Shown: positions 8,313-16,748 of the stretch, piece after piece
How the letters are laid out: every line of letters starts with the position of its first letter
Numbering within the stretch: the first letter of the stretch is position 1
Origin: Clostridia bacterium
GTDB lineage: Bacteria > Bacillota > Clostridia > Oscillospirales > CAG-272
Reading direction: 5' to 3'
Assembly: GCA_017468385.1 (NCBI GenBank)
Contig: JAFUIQ010000035.1
Coordinates: 1 to 64,000 of the forward strand
Length of the DNA: 64,000 bases
Program-made: the position numbers and the translations under genes
Notes under the pieces: model-generated
What the model saw: the letters and a program-made list of their open reading frames with translations, nothing else
Told to the model about the DNA's origin: nothing
The model's database searches: none

Positions 8313-8792
8313 ATGAAAGTGACCATATATGCCCACGGCACGCTGGCGGAATCCCACTGGCGGGACGCCTGTGCCGAATACGTAAAACGCCTCACCCGCC
8401 TGTGGCCGCTGACCATCGTGGAGGCGGCGGAGGTCCGTCTGCCCCAGAATCCCACGGAGGGGGAGATCGCCCGGGCGCTGGCCACGGAGGCGAAGACAGC
8501 GCTCTCAAAGATCTCGCCGCGGGCGTATGTGATCGCTTTATGCATTGAGGGGGAGATGCTGACCTCTCCCGCTTTATCGAAAAAGATGGAGGACGCCGCC
8601 GCCCACGGGGCGTCGGAGATCGTGTTTCTCATCGGCTCCTCCTACGGGATGGACGAATCCCTGAAGCGGCGGGCCGATCTCCGGATGTCCTTCTCCCGGA
8701 TGACCTTCCCCCATCAGCTGGCGCGGGTGATGCTGTGCGAGCAGATCTACCGCGCGGCTCAGATCGCCCACGGGGCGCCCTACCACAAATGA
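8313..8792 (+). CDS. rlmH: 23S rRNA (pseudouridine-1915 N3) methyltransferase
   Basis: RlmH is a SPOUT-class enzyme that methylates pseudouridine 1915 in helix 69 of 23S rRNA using S-adenosylmethionine. The 159-residue protein matches the family from end to end: CIEGEMLTSPALSKKM, FLIGSSYGMDE (the knotted SAM pocket), and the conserved C-terminal block MTFPHQLARVMLCEQIYRA ending in PYHK. AAAGGAAA precedes the start. It usually lies near the origin in Firmicutes, as here. Confidence 0.95.
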   Translation: MKVTIYAHGTLAESHWRDACAEYVKRLTRLWPLTIVEAAEVRLPQNPTEGEIARALATEAKTALSKISPRAYVIALCIEGEMLTSPALSKKMEDAAAHGASEIVFLIGSSYGMDESLKRRADLRMSFSRMTFPHQLARVMLCEQIYRAAQIAHGAPYHK

Positions 8793-8835
8793 TCCACTCT
8801 ACGAAAGGACGCGGACACTCCGCTTCTCGGATTTT

Positions 8836-10416
8836 ATGAAATTGCGCCATATCCTTCGCCTGACCGTGCGGCGGATTCTGCCCGCGGCGGTTCTGATTCT
8901 GATCTGCATCGCCACGGCGCTGTTCGCCGGCGGCTATTATACCTTCTCCTTTTTGCAGGGGGAGAACAACATCCTGCCGCCCTCCTTCTTCAGTCCCCTG
9001 GGCGATGATGGGGACACGGGCAATGTGGGGGACACGCTGGCCCCCGGCGACAAGGAAACGCCCATCGATATCGTTCTGCCCGACGACAAAACGCCCCAGA
9101 ACGCCTCCTCCCGGGAGGAAATCGCCGCGCTCAGCCGGAAGATCCCCTTTGATCTTCCCGCGGCCATGACACTGATGAGCGAAGGATTCTCCCGCTCCAC
9201 GGAGGTTTTCACCCGCCATACCACCCTGTTCGCTCTGGCGGGGGGATTTGATTTCACTCCCATGAAGTTCTCCGAATTCAAGGATTACCGCCAGACCGTC
9301 CGCTACGAGCAGCCCTATCAGTTCGCGGAAGTGATCCCCGTATACGAAAAAGAGCAGTACGCCGTGCCCGCGGTGCAGCTGTACATGGGATACATGCTCC
9401 ATTACGACGGCATGAATACGGAGTTGTACACCGCCGACGGCGTGTATCTGTTCTCCTATCTGTCCGACACGGTAAAGCCCGCCTACACCCGGGACATCTA
9501 CGGCAATCCTCTGTTCCTCTATCAGCCCCTGGCCAACGAGGCTCCGGTGTACGTGATGGCGGATGCCACGGAATTCATCCCGGCCAAGTACGATGACGCA
9601 CTCCACGGCCGGGGACTCTACTACGATTACGCCCCCTCCTTCGGCATCTCGGACTCCTCCCTGATCCGCATTGCCAGCAAGACCACCACGGTGAACGTAG
9701 CTCTGGACGGCACGGAGACCGCCTCCGATTCCCTGATCTGGGCCTACGGATTCTCCCCCACCTGGCGGCGGACCACCTTCCGCTTTACGAACGCCTGGGA
9801 TTATCGGGAAGATCTGGCGGCGGTGACGGAGGAGGATGGACGGCTGTTCTACATCGGCCCCTACGGCTACGCCGCATTTACCACCGAGAAGCAGTACTAC
9901 TACTCCGAGTGGTATGTGCAGGAATATCTGATGCCGCCGCTGACAAACGGCCCCGAATCCATCGGATTCTATTACTACGACCACGGGCTGGTCCGGGCCA
10001 GACGGCGCGTTATCGACTGGGGCGCTTACAACTACAAGGACATTCTGCGCGTGGCGGTGGATGAGGATTTCCTCATGGACAAAAACGGCAAGGAATTCCC
10101 CATTCCCGAGGGGTACGACATCGTTTCTTACTCCGACGGGGTGATCCTTCTCACCCGGGACGGGAAATACGGATACATGGACTACACGGGTGCCTGGATC
10201 GCCCAGCCCATCTACGACTACGCAGAGCCTTTCTATGAGGGGCTGGCGGTGGCGGGCTTCGGCGAGGGCGATCGGCTGATGATCGACACCGAGGGCAACA
10301 TCGTGATCCCCATGGGGCAGTACAACTACATTTCCAACGCCTCCAGCGGCGTCATCGCCGCCTGGCGGGAGGGCGCGGGCTGGTCGATACTGCATAAGAT
10401 GGCTAAATTTTCATAA
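8836..10416 (+). CDS. Membrane-anchored protein with WG-repeat-like C-terminus
   Basis: The 526-residue product has one N-terminal membrane or signal-anchor segment (about residues 14-36), then an acidic, Gly/Asp-rich linker, then a long Tyr-rich extracytoplasmic region. Near the C-terminus it has WG-repeat-like beta motifs (DGKYGYMDYTGAWIAQPIYD, then FYEGLAVAGFG), a repeat found in bacterial surface proteins. No catalytic motif is seen. The ribosome binding site is weak. It is probably cotranscribed with rlmH (43-bp gap). Function unknown; surface exposure is inferred. Confidence 0.75.
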   Translation: MKLRHILRLTVRRILPAAVLILICIATALFAGGYYTFSFLQGENNILPPSFFSPLGDDGDTGNVGDTLAPGDKETPIDIVLPDDKTPQNASSREEIAALSRKIPFDLPAAMTLMSEGFSRSTEVFTRHTTLFALAGGFDFTPMKFSEFKDYRQTVRYEQPYQFAEVIPVYEKEQYAVPAVQLYMGYMLHYDGMNTELYTADGVYLFSYLSDTVKPAYTRDIYGNPLFLYQPLANEAPVYVMADATEFIPAKYDDALHGRGLYYDYAPSFGISDSSLIRIASKTTTVNVALDGTETASDSLIWAYGFSPTWRRTTFRFTNAWDYREDLAAVTEEDGRLFYIGPYGYAAFTTEKQYYYSEWYVQEYLMPPLTNGPESIGFYYYDHGLVRARRRVIDWGAYNYKDILRVAVDEDFLMDKNGKEFPIPEGYDIVSYSDGVILLTRDGKYGYMDYTGAWIAQPIYDYAEPFYEGLAVAGFGEGDRLMIDTEGNIVIPMGQYNYISNASSGVIAAWREGAGWSILHKMAKFS

Positions 10417-10428
10417 ATGATGCATGGG

Positions 10429-10586
10429 TTTTCCACACGCTTTCCAACAACTTGTGGAAAACTTTTGCCTTTTCCTGTGGGAAACGGCGGCTTTTCCACC
10501 ACAATATGTGTGGGAGGGCATATGTTCTGCCACCATATAATCGAAATTTTCCGCCAAAAACACCCGTTCTGCGGGAGTTTTCCACA
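10429..10586. promoter_or_regulatory. DnaA-box-like cluster away from oriC
   Basis: Within 158 bp there are three perfect TTTTCCACA/TGTGGAAAA sites (10429-10437, 10453-10461, 10578-10586) and two one-mismatch sites (10476-10484, 10492-10500). The same 9-mer is the repeated site in the dnaA-dnaN gap. The region lies in a 332-bp gap (10417-10748) with no gene. It could titrate DnaA or regulate the downstream radical SAM gene. Confidence 0.55.
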
Positions 10587-10748
10587 AGGGTTCTTCCCTA
10601 CCCTGCATTTTCCGACAGGAATTTTTATGCGGCAGGTGATGCATGCGGGCAATCCTTGGCCAAAATGCCCTCCATCCCCCACTGCACAGCCGTATTTTTC
10701 ACCCATCCGAAAACAACCCCCCACAAACTACACAAAACTGAGGTTTTT

Positions 10749-12752
10749 ATGAATACATCGTTTCTTCCCGTCACCCCGGAGGAAGTCCGGGACGCGGGAT
10801 ACGACACCCCCGATTTTGTCTACGTATTCGGTGACGCGTACGTGGATCATCCCTCCTTCGGCCCGGCGATCATCTCCCGGATGCTGGAAAAAGAGGGATT
10901 CATGGTGGCCATGCTGCCCCAGCCGGACTGGCGGGATACCACCGATTTCAAGAAATTCGGCCGGCCGCGGCTGGGATTTCTGGTGTCCGGCGGCAACATC
11001 GACTCCATGGTGGCCCACTACACCGCCGCCAAAAAGCGCCGCGGGGAGGATTTTTATTCCCCCGGATGTAAAGCGGGCTTGCGGCCTGACCGGGCCACCA
11101 TCGTTTACTGCAACCGGATAAGAGAGGCTTACGGCGACGTGCCCATCGTGATCGGGGGTCTGGAGGCATCTCTGCGCCGTTTTGCCCATTACGATTACTG
11201 GGACAACAAGGTGCGCCGCTCGATCCTGGTGGACTCTCGGGCGGATCTTCTCTCCTACGGCATGGGCGAGGCGTCCATTGCCCGCATCGCCCATCTTCTG
11301 GACCGGGGCATCCCCGTGAAGAAGATCCGGGACGTGCGGGGCACGGCGTTTCTGGGCCGGCGGGGCGACGCGATCCACTTCCCCTGCGCCATGGGCGAGG
11401 ACGAAAACGGGGAGCCAAAAGGATACGATTACGATCGGCTGAAGACGGACAAGCGGGCTTACGCCCAGGCTTTCGCCGTACAATACAAGAACAACGACGC
11501 CATCTGCGGGAAAGCCATCGTGGAATATTACGATGACCGGATGCTGGTGGCCAATCCGCCCATGCCTCCTCTGGAGGAGGCGGAGTTGGATGCGGTCTAC
11601 GCCCTGCCCTACACAAGAACGTACCATCCCATGTACGAAAAGATGGGGGGCGTGCCGGCCATTTCCGAGGTAAAATTCTCCATCACCCACAACCGGGGAT
11701 GCTTTGGCGGATGCAATTTCTGCGCGCTGGCCTATCATCAGGGACGCTCCGTGCGGGCGCGATCCATTGAGAGTTGTGTGGCGGAGGCAAAAGAGATCGC
11801 CGCCATGCCGGATTTTAAGGGCTACATCCACGATGTGGGCGGACCCACCGCCAACTTCCGGGGCCCGGCTTGTGAGAAGCAGAAGGAGCACGGCGTATGC
11901 ATGAACCGGCGGTGTCTGGTGCCGAAGCCCTGCTCCCAGATGAAGACGGATCACTCCGATTACATCCGACTTCTGGAGGCCATTGAGGCGGTGCCGGGGG
12001 TGAAAAAGGTATTCATCCGCTCCGGCATCCGGTTTGATTACATGATGGCGGACAAAAAGGACGATTTCTTCCGCAAATTGGTGCGGGATCACGTAAGCGG
12101 CCAGCTGAAGGTAGCGCCGGAGCACTGCTCCTCGGGGGTTCTTGCCTGCATGGGCAAGCCGGATGTGGCGGTGTACGACGCTTTTCGTGAAAAATTCCAC
12201 AAGCTGTCCGAGGAAGCGGGACGGAAGCAGTTCCTCGTACCCTATCTGATGTCCTCCCATCCGGGAAGCACTCTGGACGACGCCATTGAGTTGGCTTTGT
12301 ACACCAAGCGAATCGGCCTGGCCCCGGAGCAGGTGCAGGACTTTTATCCCACGCCGGGCACGGCATCCACCGTGATGTATTACACGGGCATCGATCCCTT
12401 CACCATGAAGGAAGTCTACACCCCCACGGATTATCACGAGAAGCGGCTCCAGCGGGCGCTGCTCCAATGGCGGCGGCCGGAGAACCGGGCGCTGATCCGG
12501 GAGGGGCTCATCCGCGCCGGTCGGGAGGATGCGCTCAGGGAACTGTTGGGAGGAAGGTCCTCTGCCGGCGGAAGGTCCGCCCCCGGAGGACGGTCCTCTC
12601 CCAGCCCGTCGAAAAACAGCAAAAAATCCGCTTTCAAGGAAAGCGGGAGGTCTTACGGGGAAAAATCCCCGGCAAAAGGGAAAAAATCCCCCGATAAAAA
12701 CGGAGGAAAGGGCGGTGTGAGACATGGCACAGCCAAGCAAAAACGGCACTAA
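10749..12752 (+). CDS. YgiQ family radical SAM protein
   Basis: The 667-residue product has the layout of YgiQ proteins (UPF0313): an N-terminal cobalamin-like region with GDAYVDHPSFG, a radical SAM cluster motif CFGGCNFC near residue 319, and the C-terminal DUF3362-like part with KVAPEHCS and QDFYPTPGT. The biological reaction of YgiQ is not established. The chosen start follows CTGAGG and gives the standard N-terminus; the frame is open farther upstream, but that stretch holds DnaA-box-like repeats and not family sequence. The last roughly 65 residues are a basic Ser/Gly/Lys-rich tail. Its 3' end overlaps the next gene by 29 bases. Confidence 0.9.
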   Translation: MNTSFLPVTPEEVRDAGYDTPDFVYVFGDAYVDHPSFGPAIISRMLEKEGFMVAMLPQPDWRDTTDFKKFGRPRLGFLVSGGNIDSMVAHYTAAKKRRGEDFYSPGCKAGLRPDRATIVYCNRIREAYGDVPIVIGGLEASLRRFAHYDYWDNKVRRSILVDSRADLLSYGMGEASIARIAHLLDRGIPVKKIRDVRGTAFLGRRGDAIHFPCAMGEDENGEPKGYDYDRLKTDKRAYAQAFAVQYKNNDAICGKAIVEYYDDRMLVANPPMPPLEEAELDAVYALPYTRTYHPMYEKMGGVPAISEVKFSITHNRGCFGGCNFCALAYHQGRSVRARSIESCVAEAKEIAAMPDFKGYIHDVGGPTANFRGPACEKQKEHGVCMNRRCLVPKPCSQMKTDHSDYIRLLEAIEAVPGVKKVFIRSGIRFDYMMADKKDDFFRKLVRDHVSGQLKVAPEHCSSGVLACMGKPDVAVYDAFREKFHKLSEEAGRKQFLVPYLMSSHPGSTLDDAIELALYTKRIGLAPEQVQDFYPTPGTASTVMYYTGIDPFTMKEVYTPTDYHEKRLQRALLQWRRPENRALIREGLIRAGREDALRELLGGRSSAGGRSAPGGRSSPSPSKNSKKSAFKESGRSYGEKSPAKGKKSPDKNGGKGGVRHGTAKQKRH

Positions 12753-13179
12753 GATCCTGTCCGCGCTGAGTGCGGGTCTGTTCTGCCTGGGCGGGATCTA
12801 CTACGGACTGCTTCAGTTCGATTCCTTTCGCATGATGCGGTACACCATCCGGGAAACAGCGGACGGGCTGGTGATGGTGGCGGAGGGCATCCCGGGACGG
12901 GCGATCCCCTATCTGGTGGCCATGGCCCTGCTGGCGGTGTTCGCCGCGGTGCAGATTGCTGCCTGCTTCCGCCCGGCGTGGGGGATGATTGCCTCCCTGT
13001 CGGCTCTTATGCCGGTTCTGTTCCCTTTGTTCACGGATGTGGCACTGGCGGAGTTCACCCGGGTAGGCTGGGTATACCCCGCGTCGCTGATCAAATTTAT
13101 CCCCTTTGCCATGGCCTGTCTGCTGTGGCTTTTGCGGGGAATTTTCTTCCCCGAAAGCCGTACGGAATCGGGAACATAA
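12724..13179 (+). CDS. Four-helix membrane protein of unknown function
   Basis: The 151-residue protein is mostly hydrophobic, with about four membrane segments (near residues 10-28, 58-78, 82-105 and 118-138). No family is recognised. Its start lies within the end of the YgiQ-type gene in a different frame, preceded by GGAAAGGGCGG-like purines, so coupled translation is likely. The following 126 bases hold only a ribosome binding site for the next gene. Confidence 0.65.
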   Translation: MAQPSKNGTKILSALSAGLFCLGGIYYGLLQFDSFRMMRYTIRETADGLVMVAEGIPGRAIPYLVAMALLAVFAAVQIAACFRPAWGMIASLSALMPVLFPLFTDVALAEFTRVGWVYPASLIKFIPFAMACLLWLLRGIFFPESRTESGT

Positions 13180-13305
13180 TCCCGCTGAGTTCGTCTGATT
13201 TCGTGTTCTTTCCGAAACAGTTTTCCGCGGCAGGATCTATCCATTTACTTTACGGCGGGAAGCGGTGTGCCGGCGGCACCCCATCCGCAAACAAGGAAAG
13301 ATATT

Positions 13306-13842
13306 ATGGAATTTATAAATAGTTTTTTGTACGTTTTTTTCATTGGCGTGCTCTCCAATTTTACCTCCGCCGCCGCAGATCGGTCGAAATTTCGCTACGA
13401 CAAATTTCCCTACCGCGCCTTTGGCTGGGAGCGGGACGGGAAAATCTATGAAAAGATCGGCATCCGCCGCTGGAAGGAAAAGCTGCCGGATATCAGCCGC
13501 CACTCTCCCCTGATTATGCGGAAGCAGGTGACGGTACATATGCGCAGTGTGGAGATCCGCCGTCTGATCGCGGAAACCTGTGCCGCCGAGCGCACCCATG
13601 TCCGTCTCAGTCTGGCATCGGGCATCATCATCTTCTTCTGGAAAAACAAGGTGGGCGTATATCTGTGGGTGCTGTGCATTCTGGGCAATCTGCCCTTTAT
13701 TCTGATCCAGCGGTACAACCGCCCCCAGTTGATCCGATTGCTGGAACGCACGAAACGGCGGGAGGCGCGCCTTGCCATCCGAAGCGATGGGACGGAGGAG
13801 CGGGAGGAACTACCAAACAAAACCATCAGTGAGGCCGTATAA
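13306..13842 (+). CDS. CrtO-like acyltransferase family membrane protein
   Basis: The 178-residue product resembles the glycosyl-4,4'-diaponeurosporenoate acyltransferase (CrtO) family, which attaches a fatty acid to a carotenoid sugar in Staphylococcus. The recognisable block is FGWERDGKIYEKIGIRRWK followed by KLPD, with flanking membrane segments (about residues 3-20 and 105-135). The start at 13306 follows AAGGAAAG. No crtM/crtN or other carotenoid genes are in the window, so the real acceptor may be another glycolipid. It lies two bases upstream of a PAP2 phosphatase gene, with which it probably forms a lipid-modification operon. Confidence 0.7.
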   Translation: MEFINSFLYVFFIGVLSNFTSAAADRSKFRYDKFPYRAFGWERDGKIYEKIGIRRWKEKLPDISRHSPLIMRKQVTVHMRSVEIRRLIAETCAAERTHVRLSLASGIIIFFWKNKVGVYLWVLCILGNLPFILIQRYNRPQLIRLLERTKRREARLAIRSDGTEEREELPNKTISEAV

Positions 13843-13844
13843 CC

Positions 13845-14531
13845 ATGATCGATTACAGAAAATTTCGCCTCTCGGCGATTCACTCCCCGGAGTTTTCCCA
13901 TTTGAAAATGCTTTTGTACTGGCCCGTTTTCTTCGTTCTCTTTATGATTGAGGAGCGGGTATTGCAGCTGAATTACCGTCCCATGCACTGCGCGCTGGAT
14001 GACATCATTCCCTTCTGCGAATGGTTTCTGATCCCGTATCTGTTCTGGTTTGTGTTCATGGTGGGCATGATTGTCTACTCCCTTCTCTGGGATGTGGACG
14101 CCTTTCGCCGATTCATGAAATTCATCATGTTTACCTACACCGTGACGCTGATTATCTATCTGGTATATCCGTCCATGCAGAATCTGCGCCCCGCAGAATT
14201 TGATCGGGACAATGCGCTGACCCGCTTTATGGCATCCTATTATGTGTTCGACACGAACACCAATGTGTGTCCCTCCATGCACGTGATCGGATCCGTGGCC
14301 GTTCTGTGTGCCGCCTGGAACAGCAAGGCCTTTTCCACCACCCCCTGGCGGATCGCCTTTACGGTGGTGACGCTGCTGATCTCCTTCTCCACCGTGTTTC
14401 TGAAGCAGCATTCCTTTGTGGATGTGCCGCCGGCATTTCTGCTCAGCGCGGCAGGCTGGTGGGTGGCTCATCACGATTTCCGCCGCCCGGCGGTGAAATC
14501 CCCGGTGACAAAATCCCTGCGGGAAGGATGA
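13845..14531 (+). CDS. PAP2 family membrane phosphatase
   Basis: The 228-residue integral membrane protein has six or so hydrophobic segments and the C-terminal PAP2 motifs: CPSMHV near residue 143 and SFSTVFLKQHSFVDV near 180, where the two His and the Asp form the phosphatase active site. This pattern is closest to inositol-phosphorylceramide-synthase or lipid-phosphatase-like PAP2 proteins. It follows the CrtO-like gene by two bases and ends before a strong terminator. The substrate is probably a membrane lipid phosphate. Confidence 0.85.
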   Translation: MIDYRKFRLSAIHSPEFSHLKMLLYWPVFFVLFMIEERVLQLNYRPMHCALDDIIPFCEWFLIPYLFWFVFMVGMIVYSLLWDVDAFRRFMKFIMFTYTVTLIIYLVYPSMQNLRPAEFDRDNALTRFMASYYVFDTNTNVCPSMHVIGSVAVLCAAWNSKAFSTTPWRIAFTVVTLLISFSTVFLKQHSFVDVPPAFLLSAAGWWVAHHDFRRPAVKSPVTKSLREG

Positions 14532-14589
14532 ATCCGAATAAGGATGTGCCAATCTCCTCATTCCAGATAAGAAAATATTGATATACTGA

Positions 14590-14618
14590 CGCCACAGGAA
14601 ATATCCTGTGGCGTTTTT
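14590..14618 (+). terminator. Terminator of the PAP2 operon
   Basis: CGCCACAGG (14590-14598) pairs with CCTGTGGCG (14605-14613) and is followed by TTTTT. Confidence 0.85.
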
Positions 14619-14650
14619 ATGCCCAAAATCATACATACTTTAAAAAGTAA

Positions 14651-14681
14651 ATCCCACGATGCATGGGAAGCATCGTGGGAT
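14651..14681 (-). terminator. Terminator of the Cro/CI regulator gene
   Basis: ATCCCACGATGC (14651-14662) and GCATCGTGGGAT (14670-14681) form a perfect 12-bp stem. On the minus strand it is followed by a T-rich tract (TTTACTTTTT). Confidence 0.8.
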
Positions 14682-14697
14682 GGGTTCAAGAAAGATA

Positions 14698-14973
14698 TCA
14701 GTTTTTCTTTGTGATAATCTGATCCGGGAACACGGAAGCATTGATAAGGTCGGCAGGGTCGATCTCTAATGCGTCGGCAATATCGAAAAACACTTCCAGA
14801 GAAAAACCGTTGGCAATACCAGGTGCTTCAATGGCGCTGACCAGAGAACGGCTGATCTCAGCTTTCTCGGCCAACTTCTCCTGTGACATACCTTTCAGTT
14901 TTCGCAAGGCTGCGATTGCCACGCCTAACTGTATAAAACGATCTCTGTTCTTGAAAGAAACTTCTTTACTCAT
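14698..14973 (-). CDS. Cro/CI (XRE) family transcriptional regulator
   Basis: The 91-residue protein is a single helix-turn-helix domain. The HTH core reads GMSQEKLAEKAEISRSLVSAIE (split across residues 28-49), with the typical downstream helix FFDIADALEIDPADLI. Proteins of this size usually repress themselves and a neighbour. It is divergent from the SLOG gene at 15292, and both are more AT-rich than the flanking operons, suggesting that they arrived together. The target operators are not identified. Confidence 0.88.
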   Translation of the reverse strand: MSKEVSFKNRDRFIQLGVAIAALRKLKGMSQEKLAEKAEISRSLVSAIEAPGIANGFSLEVFFDIADALEIDPADLINASVFPDQIITKKN

Positions 14974-15053
14974 TACCCCATACCTTCCCGGAACTTTGTA
15001 TAATAAAATTATACTTTTATTCGGAATTTTATTCTGTGTTTAACAGTAAGCAC

Positions 15054-15082
15054 TTGATTATTTTAGTGAGCAATGGTATAAT
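15054..15082 (+). promoter_or_regulatory. Promoter of the SLOG gene leader
   Basis: TTGATT (15054-15059) and TATAAT (15077-15082) are 17 nt apart. Transcription would start near 15089, about 200 nt before the coding start at 15292. Confidence 0.75.
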
Positions 15083-15088
15083 ATAAGC

Positions 15089-15278
15089 GGCATTTGTTTT
15101 CAAGCGAGAGCAAATAACCAATACAATCACTCCGGCCGCTATACATACAAGTTAAGATTGATGAGACTGCGAACCGGCAGCCAGTGACTTCCTGCGACCG
15201 GTCTTGATGGAATGGTAAGAGATAGCGTGTCGTGTGAGATTGCCCATCGGACGGTTTGGTTCGATGGGCATAATTTTT
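15089..15278 (+). ncRNA. Structured leader RNA ending in a terminator
   Basis: This 190-nt leader is predicted to contain a GCGGC/GCCGC-closed domain with an ATTTG/CAAAT hairpin inside, a hairpin built on ACCGGCAG and CTGCGACCGGT (about 15172-15202), and a 9-bp terminator TGCCCATCG/CGATGGGCA (15241-15249 with 15262-15270) followed by TAATTTTT. The terminator stops only about 15 bases before the SLOG start codon. Promoter, structure and terminator directly before a gene form the layout of a riboswitch or attenuator, but no known class is recognised. A free small RNA is the alternative. Confidence 0.5.
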
Positions 15279-15291
15279 GCATGGAGAGAAA

Positions 15292-15771
15292 ATGGAAATA
15301 TACACAGTCAGCCTGTTCGGTCACAGACAGATAGACGATCCCTTTTTCGTTGAACGCGTACTTGAAATAATGGTCCGACAGCTGCTTGCGGAAAAAGAGT
15401 ATGTCGAGTTTCTTGTGGGCAGGGATGGCGAGTTTGACTTACTGGCGGCTTCGGTCATCAAACGATGCCGCCGAGCTGTGGGAGAAGAAAACAGCGCCTT
15501 GATCTGGATGCTGCCATATCCGACGGCAGAGTACCGCGATCATGAGGAAGAGTATCTGAGTTATTACGATGCTGTGGAAGTTTCGCAAAACGCCGCAGGC
15601 GCACATTTCAAGTCTGCCATGCAGATACGCAACCGGGAAATGGTTGACCGTTCCGATCTCGTGATCTTCTGCGTGGAACACCAAAAAGGCGGAGCCTATC
15701 AGAGCATGCGCTATGCAGAGAAGCAGGGAGTCCCCTTTATCAACATTTCCCAAAATGGAAAATGCCATTAG
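15292..15771 (+). CDS. SLOG superfamily (YpsA/DUF1273-like) protein
   Basis: The 159-residue protein looks like a stand-alone Rossmann-like SLOG domain, a fold used to bind nucleotide-derived ligands. Visible motifs are FGHRQID near residue 7, FLVGRDGEFDLLAA near 43, and the C-terminal MVDRSDLVIFCVEHQKGG followed by AYQSMRYAEKQG. ATG 15292 is preferred over an upstream TTG because GGAGAG lies directly before it. An AT-richer composition than neighbours and the divergent XRE gene suggest an acquired pair. Expression is probably controlled through the leader terminator. The ligand is unknown. Confidence 0.75.
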   Translation: MEIYTVSLFGHRQIDDPFFVERVLEIMVRQLLAEKEYVEFLVGRDGEFDLLAASVIKRCRRAVGEENSALIWMLPYPTAEYRDHEEEYLSYYDAVEVSQNAAGAHFKSAMQIRNREMVDRSDLVIFCVEHQKGGAYQSMRYAEKQGVPFINISQNGKCH

Positions 15772-15817
15772 ATCCGCACAGCAGAACAAACGTGAATAGC
15801 AGCAAGGCGAAATGAAA

Positions 15818-15852
15818 AAACGGCATAGCCGTTAAACTATACCGTTTCTCTC
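15818..15852 (+). terminator. Terminator after the SLOG gene
   Basis: AAACGGCATAG (15818-15828) pairs with CTATACCGTTT (15837-15847) with one mismatch and is followed by a pyrimidine-rich TCTCTCTT tract. Confidence 0.65.
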
Positions 15853-15905
15853 TTGCCTTCCAATGTTTTCTGAATGGGACCACATCGGACACATCCTTTT
15901 TTCTC

Positions 15906-15934
15906 TTGCGAACGGTGTCGATCTGTGGTATACT
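15906..15934 (+). promoter_or_regulatory. Promoter of the CE4 deacetylase gene
   Basis: TTGCGA (15906-15911) and TATACT (15929-15934) are separated by 17 nt, about 38 bases before the start codon. Confidence 0.65.
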
Positions 15935-15971
15935 GGAGATAACAATCCAAGAATCACGGTAGGATTTTCAC

Positions 15972-16736
15972 ATGAGCAAACGAATGTTGGCGGCGGTGCT
16001 TCTTCTGGCCATCGTCATGATTTTCCCCGGCTGTGGGGGCAAAAACAAAGGCGACGTGCTGGGGCTGATGTACCATCATCTGGTGGAGGATCCCGCACAG
16101 GCCACGGCCTGGATCACCACGCCCGACGAATTGCGGAACAATCTGACGGATTTGCAGGCGCTGGGCTATCGGCCTCTGTCGCTGGAGGATTACGCGGCGG
16201 AAAACTACGATCCCATGGGGGATTATTTCATCGTGACCTTTGACGACGGGTATTTGTCCAATCTGACGCTGGCCGGTCCCGTTCTGGAGGAGATGGACAT
16301 TCCCGCGGCGATTTTCGTGATTACGGGGTGCGTGGGCACGCCGGAATACATGACGTGGGAAGATCTGCGCACGGCCCGGGATGGGGGGGTATTCACGCTG
16401 TACTCCCACACCCACTCCCACAAAAGCGCGCCGGACATGACCACGGAGGAATTCCTCGCCGATGCGGCGGTGGCGTGGGACGAGCTGACTACCCATCTGG
16501 GGGAGGGGGAGCATAAGATTCTGTCCTATCCCAACGGGGCATACACGAAGGAAAGCATGAAAGCCCTGCGGGCGGCGGGATACGAGATGCTTGTGATCCA
16601 GGAAAAGCCTAAATGGTTCCGGGAAAAACATCACGGACGGCTGCTTTTGCGGGTGAACGTGCCCGGCCGGGGGGCGGACATGAAGGAGATCGCCAACTAT
16701 CACCGCACCCGGTGCGGTGTGGGGAAGTTACACTGA
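15972..16736 (+). CDS. Polysaccharide deacetylase (CE4) lipoprotein
   Basis: The 254-residue protein has a lipoprotein signal peptide ending in the lipobox FPGC at about residue 21, then a NodB-type CE4 domain. Motif 1 is TFDDGY near residue 89, motif 2 is the zinc ligand pair HTHSH near 142, and motif 3 is SYPNGAYT near 182. CE4 enzymes remove acetyl groups from peptidoglycan, chitin-type or other acetylated glycans. Anchoring outside the membrane suggests cell-wall modification. It has its own promoter, and the next gene follows after 12 bases. Confidence 0.9.
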   Translation: MSKRMLAAVLLLAIVMIFPGCGGKNKGDVLGLMYHHLVEDPAQATAWITTPDELRNNLTDLQALGYRPLSLEDYAAENYDPMGDYFIVTFDDGYLSNLTLAGPVLEEMDIPAAIFVITGCVGTPEYMTWEDLRTARDGGVFTLYSHTHSHKSAPDMTTEEFLADAAVAWDELTTHLGEGEHKILSYPNGAYTKESMKALRAAGYEMLVIQEKPKWFREKHHGRLLLRVNVPGRGADMKEIANYHRTRCGVGKLH

Positions 16737-16748
16737 GGGGGGAACAAA

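Noticed and set aside
8629..12749. Long minus-strand frames opposite the WG-repeat-like and YgiQ-type genes
   Set aside because: Both plus-strand genes have start sites and family or repeat motifs; the minus frames have neither.
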